Source: Streptomyces sp. NBC_00576 (GTDB taxonomy: Bacteria > Actinomycetota > Actinomycetes > Streptomycetales > Streptomycetaceae). Taken from it: a DNA stretch of 64,000 bases. Shown in pieces: positions 8,106-16,491 of this stretch. Made by a program: the position numbers and the translations under genes. The notes beneath the pieces are model-generated. The model was given only the letters and a program-made list of their open reading frames with translations, was not told where the DNA came from and did no database searches. Positions within the stretch are counted from its first letter, which is position 1. Every line of letters begins with the position of its first letter. The stretch spans positions 5,270,001 to 5,334,000 of the forward strand of contig NZ_CP107780.1 of NCBI RefSeq assembly GCF_036345175.1, read 5' to 3'.

Positions 8106-9203
8106 TCAGTTGTCACGGATCGGACGGATGTCGGGCGCCACATGCGCGCCCGGCGTCGCCCGCATGATCGTGATGAGCCGGTCGGCCACCTGAAGCTCCC
8201 CGATGGACGGATCGTCGTATCCCAGCACGCGATGCCCGCGTACGACACTCACGACGAGGTCGTCCGTCTCTCGGGGCCCCTTGCCCACCTCGGCCTTTAT
8301 GACCGGTCGTTCGACGATGTCGAGCCCGCTGCCCTGCTGGATGAGGTCCTCCATGACCATGCCGGCGGCGGGACTGAGCACGGACAGCCCGAGCAGCCTC
8401 CCGGCCGCGCTCGCACTCGTGATGACGGCATCGGCGCCGGACTGTTTGAGCAGCGGCGCGTTCTCCTCCTCGCGCACGGCGGCCACGATCTTCGCCGTGC
8501 GGTTGAGCTGCCGGGCCGTCAGGGTGACGAGGACGGCCGTGTCGTCGCGCTGGGTGGCGATGATGATCTGCCGCGCCTTCTGCACTTCGGCCCGCAGCAG
8601 TACGTCGCTGCGTGTGGCGTCGCCGACCACTCCGGCATACCCCTCGGCGGTGGCCGCGTCCACGGCCTTGGCACTGGGGTCGACGACCACGACCTGTTCC
8701 TTCTTCAGCCCGGTGACACAGACGGTCTGTACGGCCGACCGTCCCTTGGTCCCGAACCCGATGACAACGGTGTGCTCTCGCAAGGCCGCCCTCCAGCGGT
8801 TCTGGCGCCACTCCTCGCGTGTGCGTTCCGTGAGGACTTCGAGAGTCGTGCCGACCAGGATGATCAGGAAGAGCACGCGCAGCGGTGTGATGACGAAGAT
8901 GTTGGTGAACCGGGCGGCGTCGCTGACGGGCGCGATGTCGCCGTATCCGGTGGTGGAGAGGGTGACGGTCGCGTAGTAGAAGGCGTCGAGGAGGCTGACG
9001 GATCCGTCGGCGTTGTCGCTGTAGCCGTCATGGTCGGCGAAGACGATGAGTGCGGTCCCCACCAGCACCAGCAGGGCCATGGCGACGCGTTTGCCGACCT
9101 GGCGGATCGGCCGTTCCACCACGGTCCGGGGAAGTTTCACCCGATGGGTCACCAGATGCTCGTCCGCCTGGCGGGCGATGGCGTCATGGCCCGGCAGTTT
9201 CAC
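8106..9203 (-). CDS. Potassium channel/TrkA-N domain protein
   Basis: About 365 aa. Two membrane helices (MALLVLVGTALIVFAD and FVITPLRVLFLIILVGTTL) flank a pore loop whose filter reads TTGYGD, as in K+ channels. Then comes a TrkA-N/RCK Rossmann domain (HTVVIGFGTKGRSAVQ, DATRSDVLLRA) and a TrkA-C-like tail. It probably mediates nucleotide- or ligand-gated K+ flux. I prefer GTG 9203 because GGAGG lies 9 nt upstream. The in-frame ATG at 9212 (MFHVKL) abuts that same GGAGG with no spacing. Either way the start overlaps a parS site, so ParB binding could affect expression. Confidence 0.82.
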   Translation of the reverse strand: MKLPGHDAIARQADEHLVTHRVKLPRTVVERPIRQVGKRVAMALLVLVGTALIVFADHDGYSDNADGSVSLLDAFYYATVTLSTTGYGDIAPVSDAARFTNIFVITPLRVLFLIILVGTTLEVLTERTREEWRQNRWRAALREHTVVIGFGTKGRSAVQTVCVTGLKKEQVVVVDPSAKAVDAATAEGYAGVVGDATRSDVLLRAEVQKARQIIIATQRDDTAVLVTLTARQLNRTAKIVAAVREEENAPLLKQSGADAVITSASAAGRLLGLSVLSPAAGMVMEDLIQQGSGLDIVERPVIKAEVGKGPRETDDLVVSVVRGHRVLGYDDPSIGELQVADRLITIMRATPGAHVAPDIRPIRDN

Positions 9204-9210
9204 GTGAAAC
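9197..9210. other. parS centromere site
   Basis: GTTTCACGTGAAAC, a perfect 14-bp palindrome identical to the Streptomyces ParB-binding consensus. It overlaps the translation start of the channel gene. Confidence 0.88.
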
Positions 9211-9279
9211 ATCCTCCATTGACACTGCGGCGGGCACTGTTCGAGATCTTCCGACCCTTCCGACCCTTCCAGCCTGAAT

Positions 9280-9293
9280 GTTTCACGTGAAAC
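9280..9293. other. parS centromere site
   Basis: GTTTCACGTGAAAC again, 83 bp from the previous site. It overlaps the last codons and stop of moeA, encoding its terminal Cys-Phe-Thr. Confidence 0.88.
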
Positions 9294-10749
9294 ACACCCC
9301 GACTTCGGCGGCTGCCGACCAGGGCAGGTCGAGCAGTTCCAGTTCCTGACCGGCGCGTGCACCGCCGGGCGGTACAACCGCGAGGGCCTCGGCCGCCGCG
9401 ATACCGCGCAGCATGGCCGGCCCGTTGTAGTGCAGCGGCACGGCACGGTCGCCGCGTAGGACGACGGGAACGAGCCGGGTGTCGTGCGGATGCCCGTGCA
9501 CCTCGTCCTTGAGCGGCAGCGTGTACGGCTCCGGCGCCGCCCGTCCCGCGAGGGTCCGCAGCAGGGGCTCGGCGAGGGTGAGCAGCCCGGAGACGGCGGC
9601 CAGCGGGTTGCCGGGCAGCCCGACGAGGTGCTGGTTCTCCTTCAACCGGGCCAGCAGCATGGGATGCCCGGGGCGCACCTGGACGCCGTTCACGAGCAGC
9701 TCGGCGCCGAGGCGGCGCAGGGTGGGGTGGACGTGGTCGACAGGTCCGGCGGCGGTGCCTCCGGTGGTCACGACGATCTCGGCGGGGGAGTTCCTCAGTG
9801 CCTCGTAGAGCGCCTCGGCGTCGTCCCCGAGCCTGCGTACGGCGATGACGTCGGCGCCGAGCGAGCGCAGCCAGGGCGGCAGCATCGGGCCGAGCGCGTC
9901 CCGGATCAGACCGTCGTGCGGCAGCCCCTCGGTGAGCAACTCGTCGCCCAGGACGAGGACTTCGACCCGGGGGCGAGGGATCGCGGCGAGGGTGTCGTAC
10001 CCGGCGGCCGCCGCGAGTCCGAGCACCGCTGGGGTCACGAAGGTGCCGGTGGGCAGCAGCTGGTCGCCGGAGCGGCACTCCTGGCCGCGCGGACGAATGT
10101 CCTGGCCGTGGCTCATCGTGGGGGTCCCCCCGCTCGAGCGAAGCCGAGAGTGGGGGAGGGTTGCGTGCAGCCGGCCCTTGTCGTCGGTGCGGCCGTGCTC
10201 GCTGCGCAGTACGGCGGTCGTGTCGTGCGGGATGCGGGCGCCCGTCGCGATCCGTACCGCTTCGCCGTCGGTGAGCGGCTCGGGCTGCGCGTGCCCGGCG
10301 AGCACACCGGCCTCACGCACATCCCAGGGGCCGGGGCCCGCCACCGCCCAGCCGTCCATCGCGGACGTGTCGAAGGAGGGGAGGTCTGTGAGGGCCGCGA
10401 GAGGGGCGGCGAGGACCAGGCCGAGGGCGGCGTCGAGGGGGACGGAAACGGGCGCCGAGGCGGTACGGGGAACCTGGCGGGCGGCGCGCTCGGCGATGGC
10501 GCGGGCCTGGGGCCAGGGGGTGGCCCGGGGGCGTGCGGTGGCGGGAGCCGGGGTGGGTGTGAGGTCTCCGCTGGTGCTGCGGCCCGGCTGGTCGGCCTCC
10601 ACGTCGTAGACGCCCTCCCCTGTGGGGGCCGGTACTCCGGCGCCCCCGGGGGTCGGCCCCTCGCTCTGCTTACCGCCGTTGTTGCCTTCGTTCACGAGGG
10701 CGAGCGCCTCCTCGGCGCCGAGGTCGTCCAGGTCGCTGCGGGCGGTCAT
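9283..10749 (-). CDS. moeA: Molybdopterin molybdenumtransferase MoeA
   Basis: 488 aa, longer than the usual roughly 410. A disordered acidic/Pro-rich N-terminal extension of about 75 residues precedes the MoeA fold (ARAIAERAA, then LPSFDTSAMDGWAV). The MPT-binding domain carries VVTTGGTAAGPVDHV, and GLPGNPLAAV is the classic MoeA signature. It inserts Mo into MPT-AMP during Moco synthesis. A 43-bp Streptomyces repeat is inserted in frame (10118-10160), adding a Ser/Arg/Gly-rich loop. The ATG at 10749 overlaps the stop of the upstream mobA gene (ATGA), so the two are translationally coupled. Confidence 0.9.
   Translation of the reverse strand: MTARSDLDDLGAEEALALVNEGNNGGKQSEGPTPGGAGVPAPTGEGVYDVEADQPGRSTSGDLTPTPAPATARPRATPWPQARAIAERAARQVPRTASAPVSVPLDAALGLVLAAPLAALTDLPSFDTSAMDGWAVAGPGPWDVREAGVLAGHAQPEPLTDGEAVRIATGARIPHDTTAVLRSEHGRTDDKGRLHATLPHSRLRSSGGTPTMSHGQDIRPRGQECRSGDQLLPTGTFVTPAVLGLAAAAGYDTLAAIPRPRVEVLVLGDELLTEGLPHDGLIRDALGPMLPPWLRSLGADVIAVRRLGDDAEALYEALRNSPAEIVVTTGGTAAGPVDHVHPTLRRLGAELLVNGVQVRPGHPMLLARLKENQHLVGLPGNPLAAVSGLLTLAEPLLRTLAGRAAPEPYTLPLKDEVHGHPHDTRLVPVVLRGDRAVPLHYNGPAMLRGIAAAEALAVVPPGGARAGQELELLDLPWSAAAEVGVCFT
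10118..10160. repeat. Streptomyces GC-rich hairpin repeat inside moeA
   Basis: The segment starting TGGGGGTCCCCCCGCTCGAG and ending GAGAGTGGGGGAGGG is a form of the dispersed palindromic element common in Streptomyces genomes, usually intergenic. Here it lies in the moeA coding frame and is translated (LPHSRLRSSGGTPT on the coding strand) without a stop. Confidence 0.7.
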
Positions 10750-11678
10750 CCGGCGTCCGGGCTGTCTGCGCTGTCTGGGGATTTGCCCGCCCCGGACTCG
10801 GCGTCGGCTGCCGCGGCCTCGTCGGCCCAGCGCAACGCGAGGGCGACGGCCTTGCGGGTGGCCTCGGCGACCACCTCGGGGCCTCCCCCGGCCCGGCCCG
10901 CCGCGTATCCGACGAGGAACGTCGTCAGCGGGGCGGCCGGCCTGGCCACTCCGTGCGCGGCGTCGCGGGCGAGGTCGAGGAGGAGGGTGGTGTCGACGTC
11001 CAGGTCGATGCCCAGTTCGTCCTTGGCTGCGGAAATCCATTCGTCCAACACGTGCCCATGCTCCCTGATGCGTGCTCTGGCGGCGGCGATGTCGTCCCAG
11101 GTGTCGCAGTCGAAGGACGCGACGGGGTCGGACACACGGGTGAGTTCCAGCGCGGCGGTCAGCCGGCGCAGCGGCAGACCGGTGAGGCCGCCGTGTTCGT
11201 GGGTGAGCGCGCCCAGCTCCCGGCGCAGCGCGGACACCCGGTACGCGGCCACGAGCGGCTGGTCCCGGCCGCCGGTGTCGGTGAGCAGCGCACCCTCGGC
11301 GCCGCCCGTCCGCAGGGCGCCGAGCAGCCGTCGTACCGTCGCCGGTTCGAGGAACGGGAGATCGGCGGAGAGTACGACGACGTGCTCGGCGTCGGTGTGT
11401 CGCAGGCCCGCGTCCAGCGCGGCGACGGGTCCGCCGCCCGGCGGGTCCTCGTGCGCCCAGGTGACGGGCCGTGCGGTGGGCCGGGGGCCGGCCACGACCA
11501 CGGTGGTGCCGGCGTCGGCGCAGGCGGCGAGCACCCGGTCGAGCAGCGCGCGCCCGCCCACCCGTACGCCGGGCTTGTCTGCGCCGCCGAGCCGCCGGGC
11601 GGCCCCGCCCGCGAGCACGACGGCGTCGTAGCCGTCGGCGCCGGGGGTCCCTGTGGGCTGGGGCTCGTAGGCGGTCAC
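10746..11678 (-). CDS. MobA-like NTP transferase fused to DUF6457
   Basis: 310 aa. The N-terminal domain (about residues 15-200) is a MobA/IspD-type nucleotidyltransferase: VVLAGGAARRLGGADKP binds the nucleotide, VLSADLPFLEP carries the metal Asp and DQPLVAAY follows. It likely makes molybdopterin guanine dinucleotide, or at least acts on a molybdopterin, given moeA directly downstream. The C-terminal roughly 100 residues (VLDEWISAAKDELGI to LALRWADEA) match DUF6457. The start is taken at GTG 11678 (VTAYEPQPTG). The GGAGG motif lies immediately against it, so the exact start is uncertain. Confidence 0.82.
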   Translation of the reverse strand: MTAYEPQPTGTPGADGYDAVVLAGGAARRLGGADKPGVRVGGRALLDRVLAACADAGTTVVVAGPRPTARPVTWAHEDPPGGGPVAALDAGLRHTDAEHVVVLSADLPFLEPATVRRLLGALRTGGAEGALLTDTGGRDQPLVAAYRVSALRRELGALTHEHGGLTGLPLRRLTAALELTRVSDPVASFDCDTWDDIAAARARIREHGHVLDEWISAAKDELGIDLDVDTTLLLDLARDAAHGVARPAAPLTTFLVGYAAGRAGGGPEVVAEATRKAVALALRWADEAAAADAESGAGKSPDSADSPDAG

Positions 11679-11733
11679 CCTCCGAGTATGCGGGCCGCCG
11701 CCGATCACAGGGAATCTGTGCGCGCCACCCTGA

Positions 11734-13056
11734 TCACAGCGTGCGCAGCAGCACCGCCGGTTGTTCGACACAGTCCGCCACATAGCGCAGGAAACCGCCC
11801 GCCGTGCCGCCGTCGCACACCCGGTGGTCGAAGGTGAGCGACAGCTGGACGACCTGGCGCACCGCCAGTTCGCCCTCATGCACCCACGGCTTGGGCACGA
11901 TCCGGCCGACGCCGAGCATGGCCGCCTCGGGGTGGTTGATGATCGGCGTGGAGCCGTCGACGCCGAACACGCCGTAGTTGTTCAACGTGAAGGTGCCGCC
12001 GGTGAGTTCGGCGGGCGTGAGCGTGCCGGCCCTGGCCGCTTCGGTCAGCCGCGCGATCTCCGCACTCAGGGCCTCGGCGTTCCTGGTGTGCGCGTCCCGT
12101 ACGACGGGGACGACGAGCCCGCGTTCGGTCTGGGCGGCGAAGCCGAGGTGGACGCGGTCGAGCCGGACGATCTCCCTGGCCTCCAGGTCGACCGTGGAGT
12201 TCAGGTCGGGATAGCGGGCGAGGGCGGCCGTGCAGATACGGGCGAGCAGGGCGAGGAGGGAGATCTTCGGGCCCCCGCCGCCGTTCATGTGCACGCGCGC
12301 GTGCATCAGTTCCGTCGCGTCGGCGTCCACCCAGCAGGTCGCGTCCGGGATCTCGCGCCGACTGCGGGAGAGCTTGTCGGCGACGGCACCACGGATGCCC
12401 TTGAGAGGGACACGCGTGCCCTCGGTGGGGGCGGAGGTGGGGTGCGCCGCGGGCACCGGACCAGCGGTCGGGGCCGGGGACTCGGTCCGCGTGGCGCCGC
12501 CGTACAGGGCGCGCTCCACGTCGGCGCGCAGAATCAGTCCGTTGGGCCCGGAGCCCGCCAACTCCCGCAGATCCAGGCCGTTCTCGCGGGCGAGCCTGCG
12601 CACGAGCGGCGAGATGACCGGAACGGGACCGTCGCCCCGGGCGGGGGCGGGGGCCTGCACGTCCGTGCTCTTGAGGGCCACCGGAGCGGCGGGCGCCGTC
12701 TGTTCCCGCTGTACCCTTCGCCGCCGCGCGGGCGCCTCGGAAGTCCCGTACCCCACCAGCACGTTGCCGGAGCCCTGGGCCGCGTCACCGGCCGGGTCGG
12801 AGTGGGCCGGTGTCCCGACCGCGACCGTCACCAGGGGTGCCCCGACGGGCAGTTCGGTGCCCTCCTCGCCGAAGCGGGCGGTGACGACACCGCCGTACGG
12901 ACACGGCACGTCGACCATCGCCTTGGCCGTCTCGACCTCGACGACCGGCTGGTCGACGGCGACGACCTCGCCGACCTCGACCAGCCAGCGCACGATCAGC
13001 GCCCCGGTGAGTCCCTCGCCGAGGTCGGGGAGCCTGAACTCCAGTACCTGTGCCAT
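11734..13056 (-). CDS. bkdC: Branched-chain alpha-keto acid dehydrogenase E2 (lipoamide acyltransferase)
   Basis: 440 aa. N-terminal lipoyl domain (about 5-75) with lipoyl Lys in VVEVETAKAMVDVP. A Pro/Ala linker leads to the E3/E1-binding domain (VISPLVRRLARENGLDL, about 155-190) and then the catalytic 2-oxoacid acyltransferase domain, ending in the active-site LSLTFDHRVCDGG. It transfers acyl groups from lipoate to CoA, producing isobutyryl-, isovaleryl- and 2-methylbutyryl-CoA from Val, Leu and Ile. It is the last gene of the E1alpha-E1beta-E2 operon; its ATG overlaps the E1beta stop (TGATG). Confidence 0.93.
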   Translation of the reverse strand: MAQVLEFRLPDLGEGLTGALIVRWLVEVGEVVAVDQPVVEVETAKAMVDVPCPYGGVVTARFGEEGTELPVGAPLVTVAVGTPAHSDPAGDAAQGSGNVLVGYGTSEAPARRRRVQREQTAPAAPVALKSTDVQAPAPARGDGPVPVISPLVRRLARENGLDLRELAGSGPNGLILRADVERALYGGATRTESPAPTAGPVPAAHPTSAPTEGTRVPLKGIRGAVADKLSRSRREIPDATCWVDADATELMHARVHMNGGGGPKISLLALLARICTAALARYPDLNSTVDLEAREIVRLDRVHLGFAAQTERGLVVPVVRDAHTRNAEALSAEIARLTEAARAGTLTPAELTGGTFTLNNYGVFGVDGSTPIINHPEAAMLGVGRIVPKPWVHEGELAVRQVVQLSLTFDHRVCDGGTAGGFLRYVADCVEQPAVLLRTL

Positions 13057-14060
13057 CAGCGTTCCGCCTCCCACTGCAGCCGTCCCACGGCGTCCAGGAC
13101 ACGGTCGACGCCGGGCAGGTGATGCCGCTCCAGCATCGGCGGCGGGTACGGGATGTCAAATCCGGCGACGCGCAGCACCGGCGCCTCCAGATGATGGAAG
13201 CAGCGCTCCGTGACGCGGGCCGCGATCTCCCCGCCGGGGCCGCCGAAACCGCCCGACTCGTGGACGACCAGGGCCCGCCCGGTCCGGCGTACCGAGGCGC
13301 ACACCGTCTCGTCGTCGAACGGGACCAGGGAACGCAGGTCGACGACCTCCAGGTCCCAGCCCTCCGCCTCCGCCGCCCGAGCCGCCTCCAGGCAGACTGG
13401 CAGGGACGGCCCGTACGTGATGAGCGTGGCGCTGCGGCCGGGGCGCCGCACCACCGCGCGTCCTATCGGTTCAACGGCCGACGGCTCGTCCGGGTTCCAG
13501 GAGTCCTTCGACCAGTACAGGCGCTTGGGCTCCAGGAAGACCACCGGGTCGTCGGAGGCGATGGCGGCCCGCAGCAGGCCGTACGCGTCGGCGACCGTGG
13601 CGGGCGTGACGACATGGAGGCCCGGGGTCGCCATGTAGTAGGCCTCGGAGGAGTCGCTGTGGTGTTCGACGCCGCCGATGCCGCCCCCATAGGGCACCCG
13701 GACGGTGATCGGCAGGGGCATGGCCCCGCGCGTGCGGTTGCGCATCCGGGAGACGTGCGAGATCAGCTGCTCGAACGCGGGATAGGCGAACGCGTCGAAC
13801 TGCATCTCGACGACCGGGCGCAGGCCGTACATGGCCATGCCGACGGCCGCACCGAGGATGCCGGCCTCGGCCAGCGGGGTGTCGGTGCAGCGGTCCTCGC
13901 CGAACTCCTTGGCGAGCCCGTCGGTGACCCGGAAGACCCCGCCGAGGGTGCCGACGTCCTCACCCATGACGTGCACGGTGGGGTCGGCGGCCATGGCGTC
14001 GCGCATCGCGCGCGTGAGGGCCTGCGCCATGGTGGCGGGTTTGAGGGCGACGGTGGTCAT
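13056..14060 (-). CDS. bkdB: Branched-chain alpha-keto acid dehydrogenase E1 beta subunit
   Basis: 334 aa, the standard length. Transketolase pyrimidine-binding domain at the N-terminus (TVHVMGEDVGTLGGVFRVT, then RCTDTPLAEAGILGAAVGMA) and a C-terminal transketolase domain (VVDLRSLVPFDDETV, ALVVHESGGFGG). It forms the alpha2beta2 E1 component with the protein encoded upstream, decarboxylating branched-chain 2-oxoacids with thiamine diphosphate. The start codon overlaps the E1alpha stop (TGATG). Confidence 0.93.
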   Translation of the reverse strand: MTTVALKPATMAQALTRAMRDAMAADPTVHVMGEDVGTLGGVFRVTDGLAKEFGEDRCTDTPLAEAGILGAAVGMAMYGLRPVVEMQFDAFAYPAFEQLISHVSRMRNRTRGAMPLPITVRVPYGGGIGGVEHHSDSSEAYYMATPGLHVVTPATVADAYGLLRAAIASDDPVVFLEPKRLYWSKDSWNPDEPSAVEPIGRAVVRRPGRSATLITYGPSLPVCLEAARAAEAEGWDLEVVDLRSLVPFDDETVCASVRRTGRALVVHESGGFGGPGGEIAARVTERCFHHLEAPVLRVAGFDIPYPPPMLERHHLPGVDRVLDAVGRLQWEAER

Positions 14061-15193
14061 CAGTGCGACCCCTCCGCCTCGGCCTCGAGCTCGGCCCGCA
14101 ACTGGGCCCGCTGCTCGCGCAGTTGGGGGGTGGGCTCGGCGTACACCTGGGCGAACAGGTCCATGGGGTCGAGCACCGGGTCCTGGTTCATCCGGGCGCG
14201 CAGGTCGGCGGCGAGTGCCTCGGCGTCGTCGCGCGCGGCCCTGATGCCGTCCTCGTCGAGCAGCCCGCGCGCGGTGAGCTCCTGTTCCAGGAGGTCGATC
14301 GGGTCGTGCTCGCGCCAGGCGGCGACCTCGGAGTCGGCCCGGTAGCGCTTGTCGTCGTCGGCGTTGGTGTGCGCCTCCACCCGATAGGTCACCGCCTCGA
14401 CGAGCGTGGGACCACCACCCGCGCGCGCGTGGCGTACGGCCTCGCTCAGGACGTCGTACATGGCGACCGCGTCGTTGCCGTCGACCAGGCGGCCCGGCAT
14501 CCCGTAGCCGACGGCCTTGTGGGCCAGCGACGGGGCGGCGGTCTGCTTGGCGAGGGGCACGGAGATCGCGAAGCCGTTGTTCTGGACCAGGAAGACGACC
14601 GGCGCCTGCCACACGGCGGCGAAGTTCAGCGCCTCGTGGAAGTCGCCCTCACTGGTGCCGCCGTCACCGACCATCGCCAGCGCGACCACGTCGTCGCCCT
14701 TGAGACGGGCGGCGTGCGCGAGCCCGACGGCGTGCGGCAGCTGCGTCGCGAGCGGGGTGCACAGCGGTGCCACCCGGTGTTCACGCGGGTTGTAGCCGGT
14801 GTGCCAGTCACCGCGCAGCAGCGTCAGCGCCTGTACGGGGTCCACACCCCGGGCGACCACGGCGAGCGTGTCCCGGTAGCTGGGGAAGAGCCAGTCGCGG
14901 TCCTCCAGGACGAGCGCGGCGGCCACCTCGCAGGCCTCCTGGCCGACGCTGGAGGGGTACACGGCTAGCCGGCCCTGCTTGGTGAGAGCGGTGGCCTGCG
15001 CGTTGTACCGGCGCCCGCGCACCAGCTGCGCGTACAGCCGGCGCAACAGCCCGGGATCCGCCTGCGCCGCCGCCTCGGTGCCGAGGACGCGGTACGGAGC
15101 CGCGTCGGGCAGCAGCGGCGCGGGGTCGGTACGGGGCTGCCAGGCGGGCGGCGGCGTAGGGCGGTACGCACCTCGCTGCTCCATCACCGTCAT
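14060..15193 (-). CDS. bkdA: Branched-chain alpha-keto acid dehydrogenase E1 alpha subunit
   Basis: 377 aa. Thiamine diphosphate motif visible as VGDGGTSEGDFHEALNFA, with the closing N in VQNNGFAISVP. The phosphorylation-loop region YRVEAHTNADDDKRY is also typical of E1alpha. First gene of the operon. Its upstream region (15194-15368) contains an ACCGA-N4-TCGGT operator at 15254 and two DnaA-box-like sequences, and is shared with the divergent Lrp-type gene, a common arrangement for bkd control. The operon supplies branched starter units for fatty acid and polyketide synthesis. Confidence 0.92.
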   Translation of the reverse strand: MTVMEQRGAYRPTPPPAWQPRTDPAPLLPDAAPYRVLGTEAAAQADPGLLRRLYAQLVRGRRYNAQATALTKQGRLAVYPSSVGQEACEVAAALVLEDRDWLFPSYRDTLAVVARGVDPVQALTLLRGDWHTGYNPREHRVAPLCTPLATQLPHAVGLAHAARLKGDDVVALAMVGDGGTSEGDFHEALNFAAVWQAPVVFLVQNNGFAISVPLAKQTAAPSLAHKAVGYGMPGRLVDGNDAVAMYDVLSEAVRHARAGGGPTLVEAVTYRVEAHTNADDDKRYRADSEVAAWREHDPIDLLEQELTARGLLDEDGIRAARDDAEALAADLRARMNQDPVLDPMDLFAQVYAEPTPQLREQRAQLRAELEAEAEGSH

Positions 15194-15253
15194 GACGGCA
15201 CCTCCTCGTGGGAGACGGCTTCGGGCGCGCCACGGATGTGACCCGCCTCACCT

Positions 15254-15267
15254 ACCGATTGTTCGGT
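15254..15267. promoter_or_regulatory. TetR-type operator ACCGA-N4-TCGGT (copy 1, bkd promoter)
   Basis: ACCGATTGTTCGGT, a perfect 5-bp inverted repeat with a 4-nt spacer, in the bkdA/Lrp intergenic region. Identical half-sites recur at 18059 and 22930. It is the probable binding site of the TetR protein encoded at 15901-16491. Confidence 0.65.
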
Positions 15268-15301
15268 CGTCGGCACATTTTGGCTACAGGCACCGTCAGG
15301 C

Positions 15302-15323
15302 TGTGGACAAACGGTTCTCCACA
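15302..15323. other. Pair of DnaA-box-like sequences
   Basis: TGTGGACAA at 15302-15310 is the reverse complement of the preferred Streptomyces box TTGTCCACA. TTCTCCACA at 15315-15323 is a one-mismatch variant in opposite orientation. They lie between the operator and the Lrp gene. Confidence 0.5.
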
Positions 15324-15368
15324 GCCTGAGATGAATGCAGTACGTCCATGGCAGGGAGGCGGGGGCAC

Positions 15369-15869
15369 ATGGCAGCTGAACAAATGGCCGAGCGCGCGGA
15401 AGGCGGCGGCGCCCTGCCGCCCCCGCGCCCGCTGGACGCCATTGATCAGGACATCCTGCAGATGCTCCAGGCGGACGGCCGCGCCTCGATCCGGTCCGTG
15501 GCCGAACGCGCGCACGTTTCGCGGGCCAACGCCTACGCGCGCATCAACCGCCTCATCGAGGACGGCGTGATCCGCGGTTTCGGCGCCCGCGTGGACCACG
15601 AACGCGCCGGGCAGGGCACGTCGGCGTACATCACCCTGAAGATCGTCCAGAACTCCTGGCGCACGGTCCGCGAGCAGCTGAGGCAGCTCCCCGGGGCGGA
15701 CCACATCGCCCTGGTGGGCGGCGACTTCGACGTACTCCTGCTGGTCCACACCCCCGACAACAAGGCGCTGCGCGAGCTGGTGCTGATGCGTCTCCAGGCG
15801 ATCCCGGAGGTGCTCAGCACGCGCACGCTGCTCGTCTTCGAGGCGGAGGACCTGGAACCGCAGGCCTGA
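15369..15869 (+). CDS. Lrp/AsnC family transcriptional regulator
   Basis: 166 aa. N-terminal winged HTH (about 25-75: AIDQDILQMLQADGRASIR, then ERAHVSRANAYARINRLIEDGVI) and a C-terminal RAM/AsnC ligand-binding domain (HIALVGGDFDVLLLV). Divergent from the bkd operon, where Lrp-type regulators commonly sense branched-chain amino acids or their keto acids; BkdR of Pseudomonas is the classic case. It probably regulates bkdABC. The ATG at 15369 is chosen because GGAGGCGGGGG precedes it. Confidence 0.9.
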   Translation: MAAEQMAERAEGGGALPPPRPLDAIDQDILQMLQADGRASIRSVAERAHVSRANAYARINRLIEDGVIRGFGARVDHERAGQGTSAYITLKIVQNSWRTVREQLRQLPGADHIALVGGDFDVLLLVHTPDNKALRELVLMRLQAIPEVLSTRTLLVFEAEDLEPQA

Positions 15870-15879
15870 GTCACCCCCG

Positions 15880-15902
15880 GAGTCACCCCGAAGGGGTGGC
15901 TC
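15880..15902. terminator. Short bidirectional hairpin between Lrp and TetR genes
   Basis: GAGTCACCCC and GGGGTGGCTC arms of 10 bp with one G-T pair and a 3-nt loop, placed between the Lrp stop and the convergent TetR stop. Confidence 0.5.
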
Positions 15903-16491
15903 ACTCCGGTTTGCGCAGCCCCCCGAAGACCAGCCGCACCACCGCGTCGGCGACCTCCCGCTCGCCCATGCCTCGACCGTCCGGCCGGTACCACTCCACG
16001 ACCGAGTTGATCATCCCGAAGACGAGCCGCGTCGCCAGCCGCACCTCCACGTCACCGCGTATGTCGCCCTCGGCAGCGGCCGCCTTGAGCAGCTCGGCGA
16101 CCTGGTGGTCGAAGTCGCGCCGCCGTTCCAGGGCCCGGCGCTCGGCGTCGGTGTTGCCGCGCACACGCAGCAGCAGCGTCACGTACGGCAGTTCGGCTAT
16201 GAGCACCTCGACCATGCGCCGTACGACGTACTCCAGCCGTCCGGCGGCCGGCCCCACGCGCGCGTGCTCCTCGTCGAGGATCCCGAAGAGCCCGTCCAGC
16301 GCCCGGTTGACGGCCAGCCGCAGCAGCTCCTCCTTGCCGGTGACGTGGTGGTAGATCGACGACTTGGAGATACCCGCGGCCTTGGAGAGGTGCTCCATGG
16401 AGGTGCCGTCGTAGCCGCGCTCGTTGAACACCTGGACGGCGACGTGGAGCAGCGTCTGCGTGGTGTACGTGTCGCGCTTGGCGGTGGTCAT
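15901..16491 (-). CDS. TetR family transcriptional regulator
   Basis: 196 aa. N-terminal HTH (about 10-55): TLLHVAVQVFNERGYDGTSM, LSKAAGISKSSIYHHVTGKEE. The C-terminal domain resembles acyl-CoA or phenylacetyl-CoA responsive regulators (FadR/PaaR types). It is co-transcribed with the 3-hydroxyacyl-CoA dehydrogenase gene (ATGA overlap at 16488-16491), whose promoter carries an ACCGA-N4-TCGGT site. The same site recurs at the bkd and acyl-CoA dehydrogenase promoters, so it probably autoregulates and controls a local acyl-CoA regulon. That assignment is inference from position. Confidence 0.9.
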   Translation of the reverse strand: MTTAKRDTYTTQTLLHVAVQVFNERGYDGTSMEHLSKAAGISKSSIYHHVTGKEELLRLAVNRALDGLFGILDEEHARVGPAAGRLEYVVRRMVEVLIAELPYVTLLLRVRGNTDAERRALERRRDFDHQVAELLKAAAAEGDIRGDVEVRLATRLVFGMINSVVEWYRPDGRGMGEREVADAVVRLVFGGLRKPE

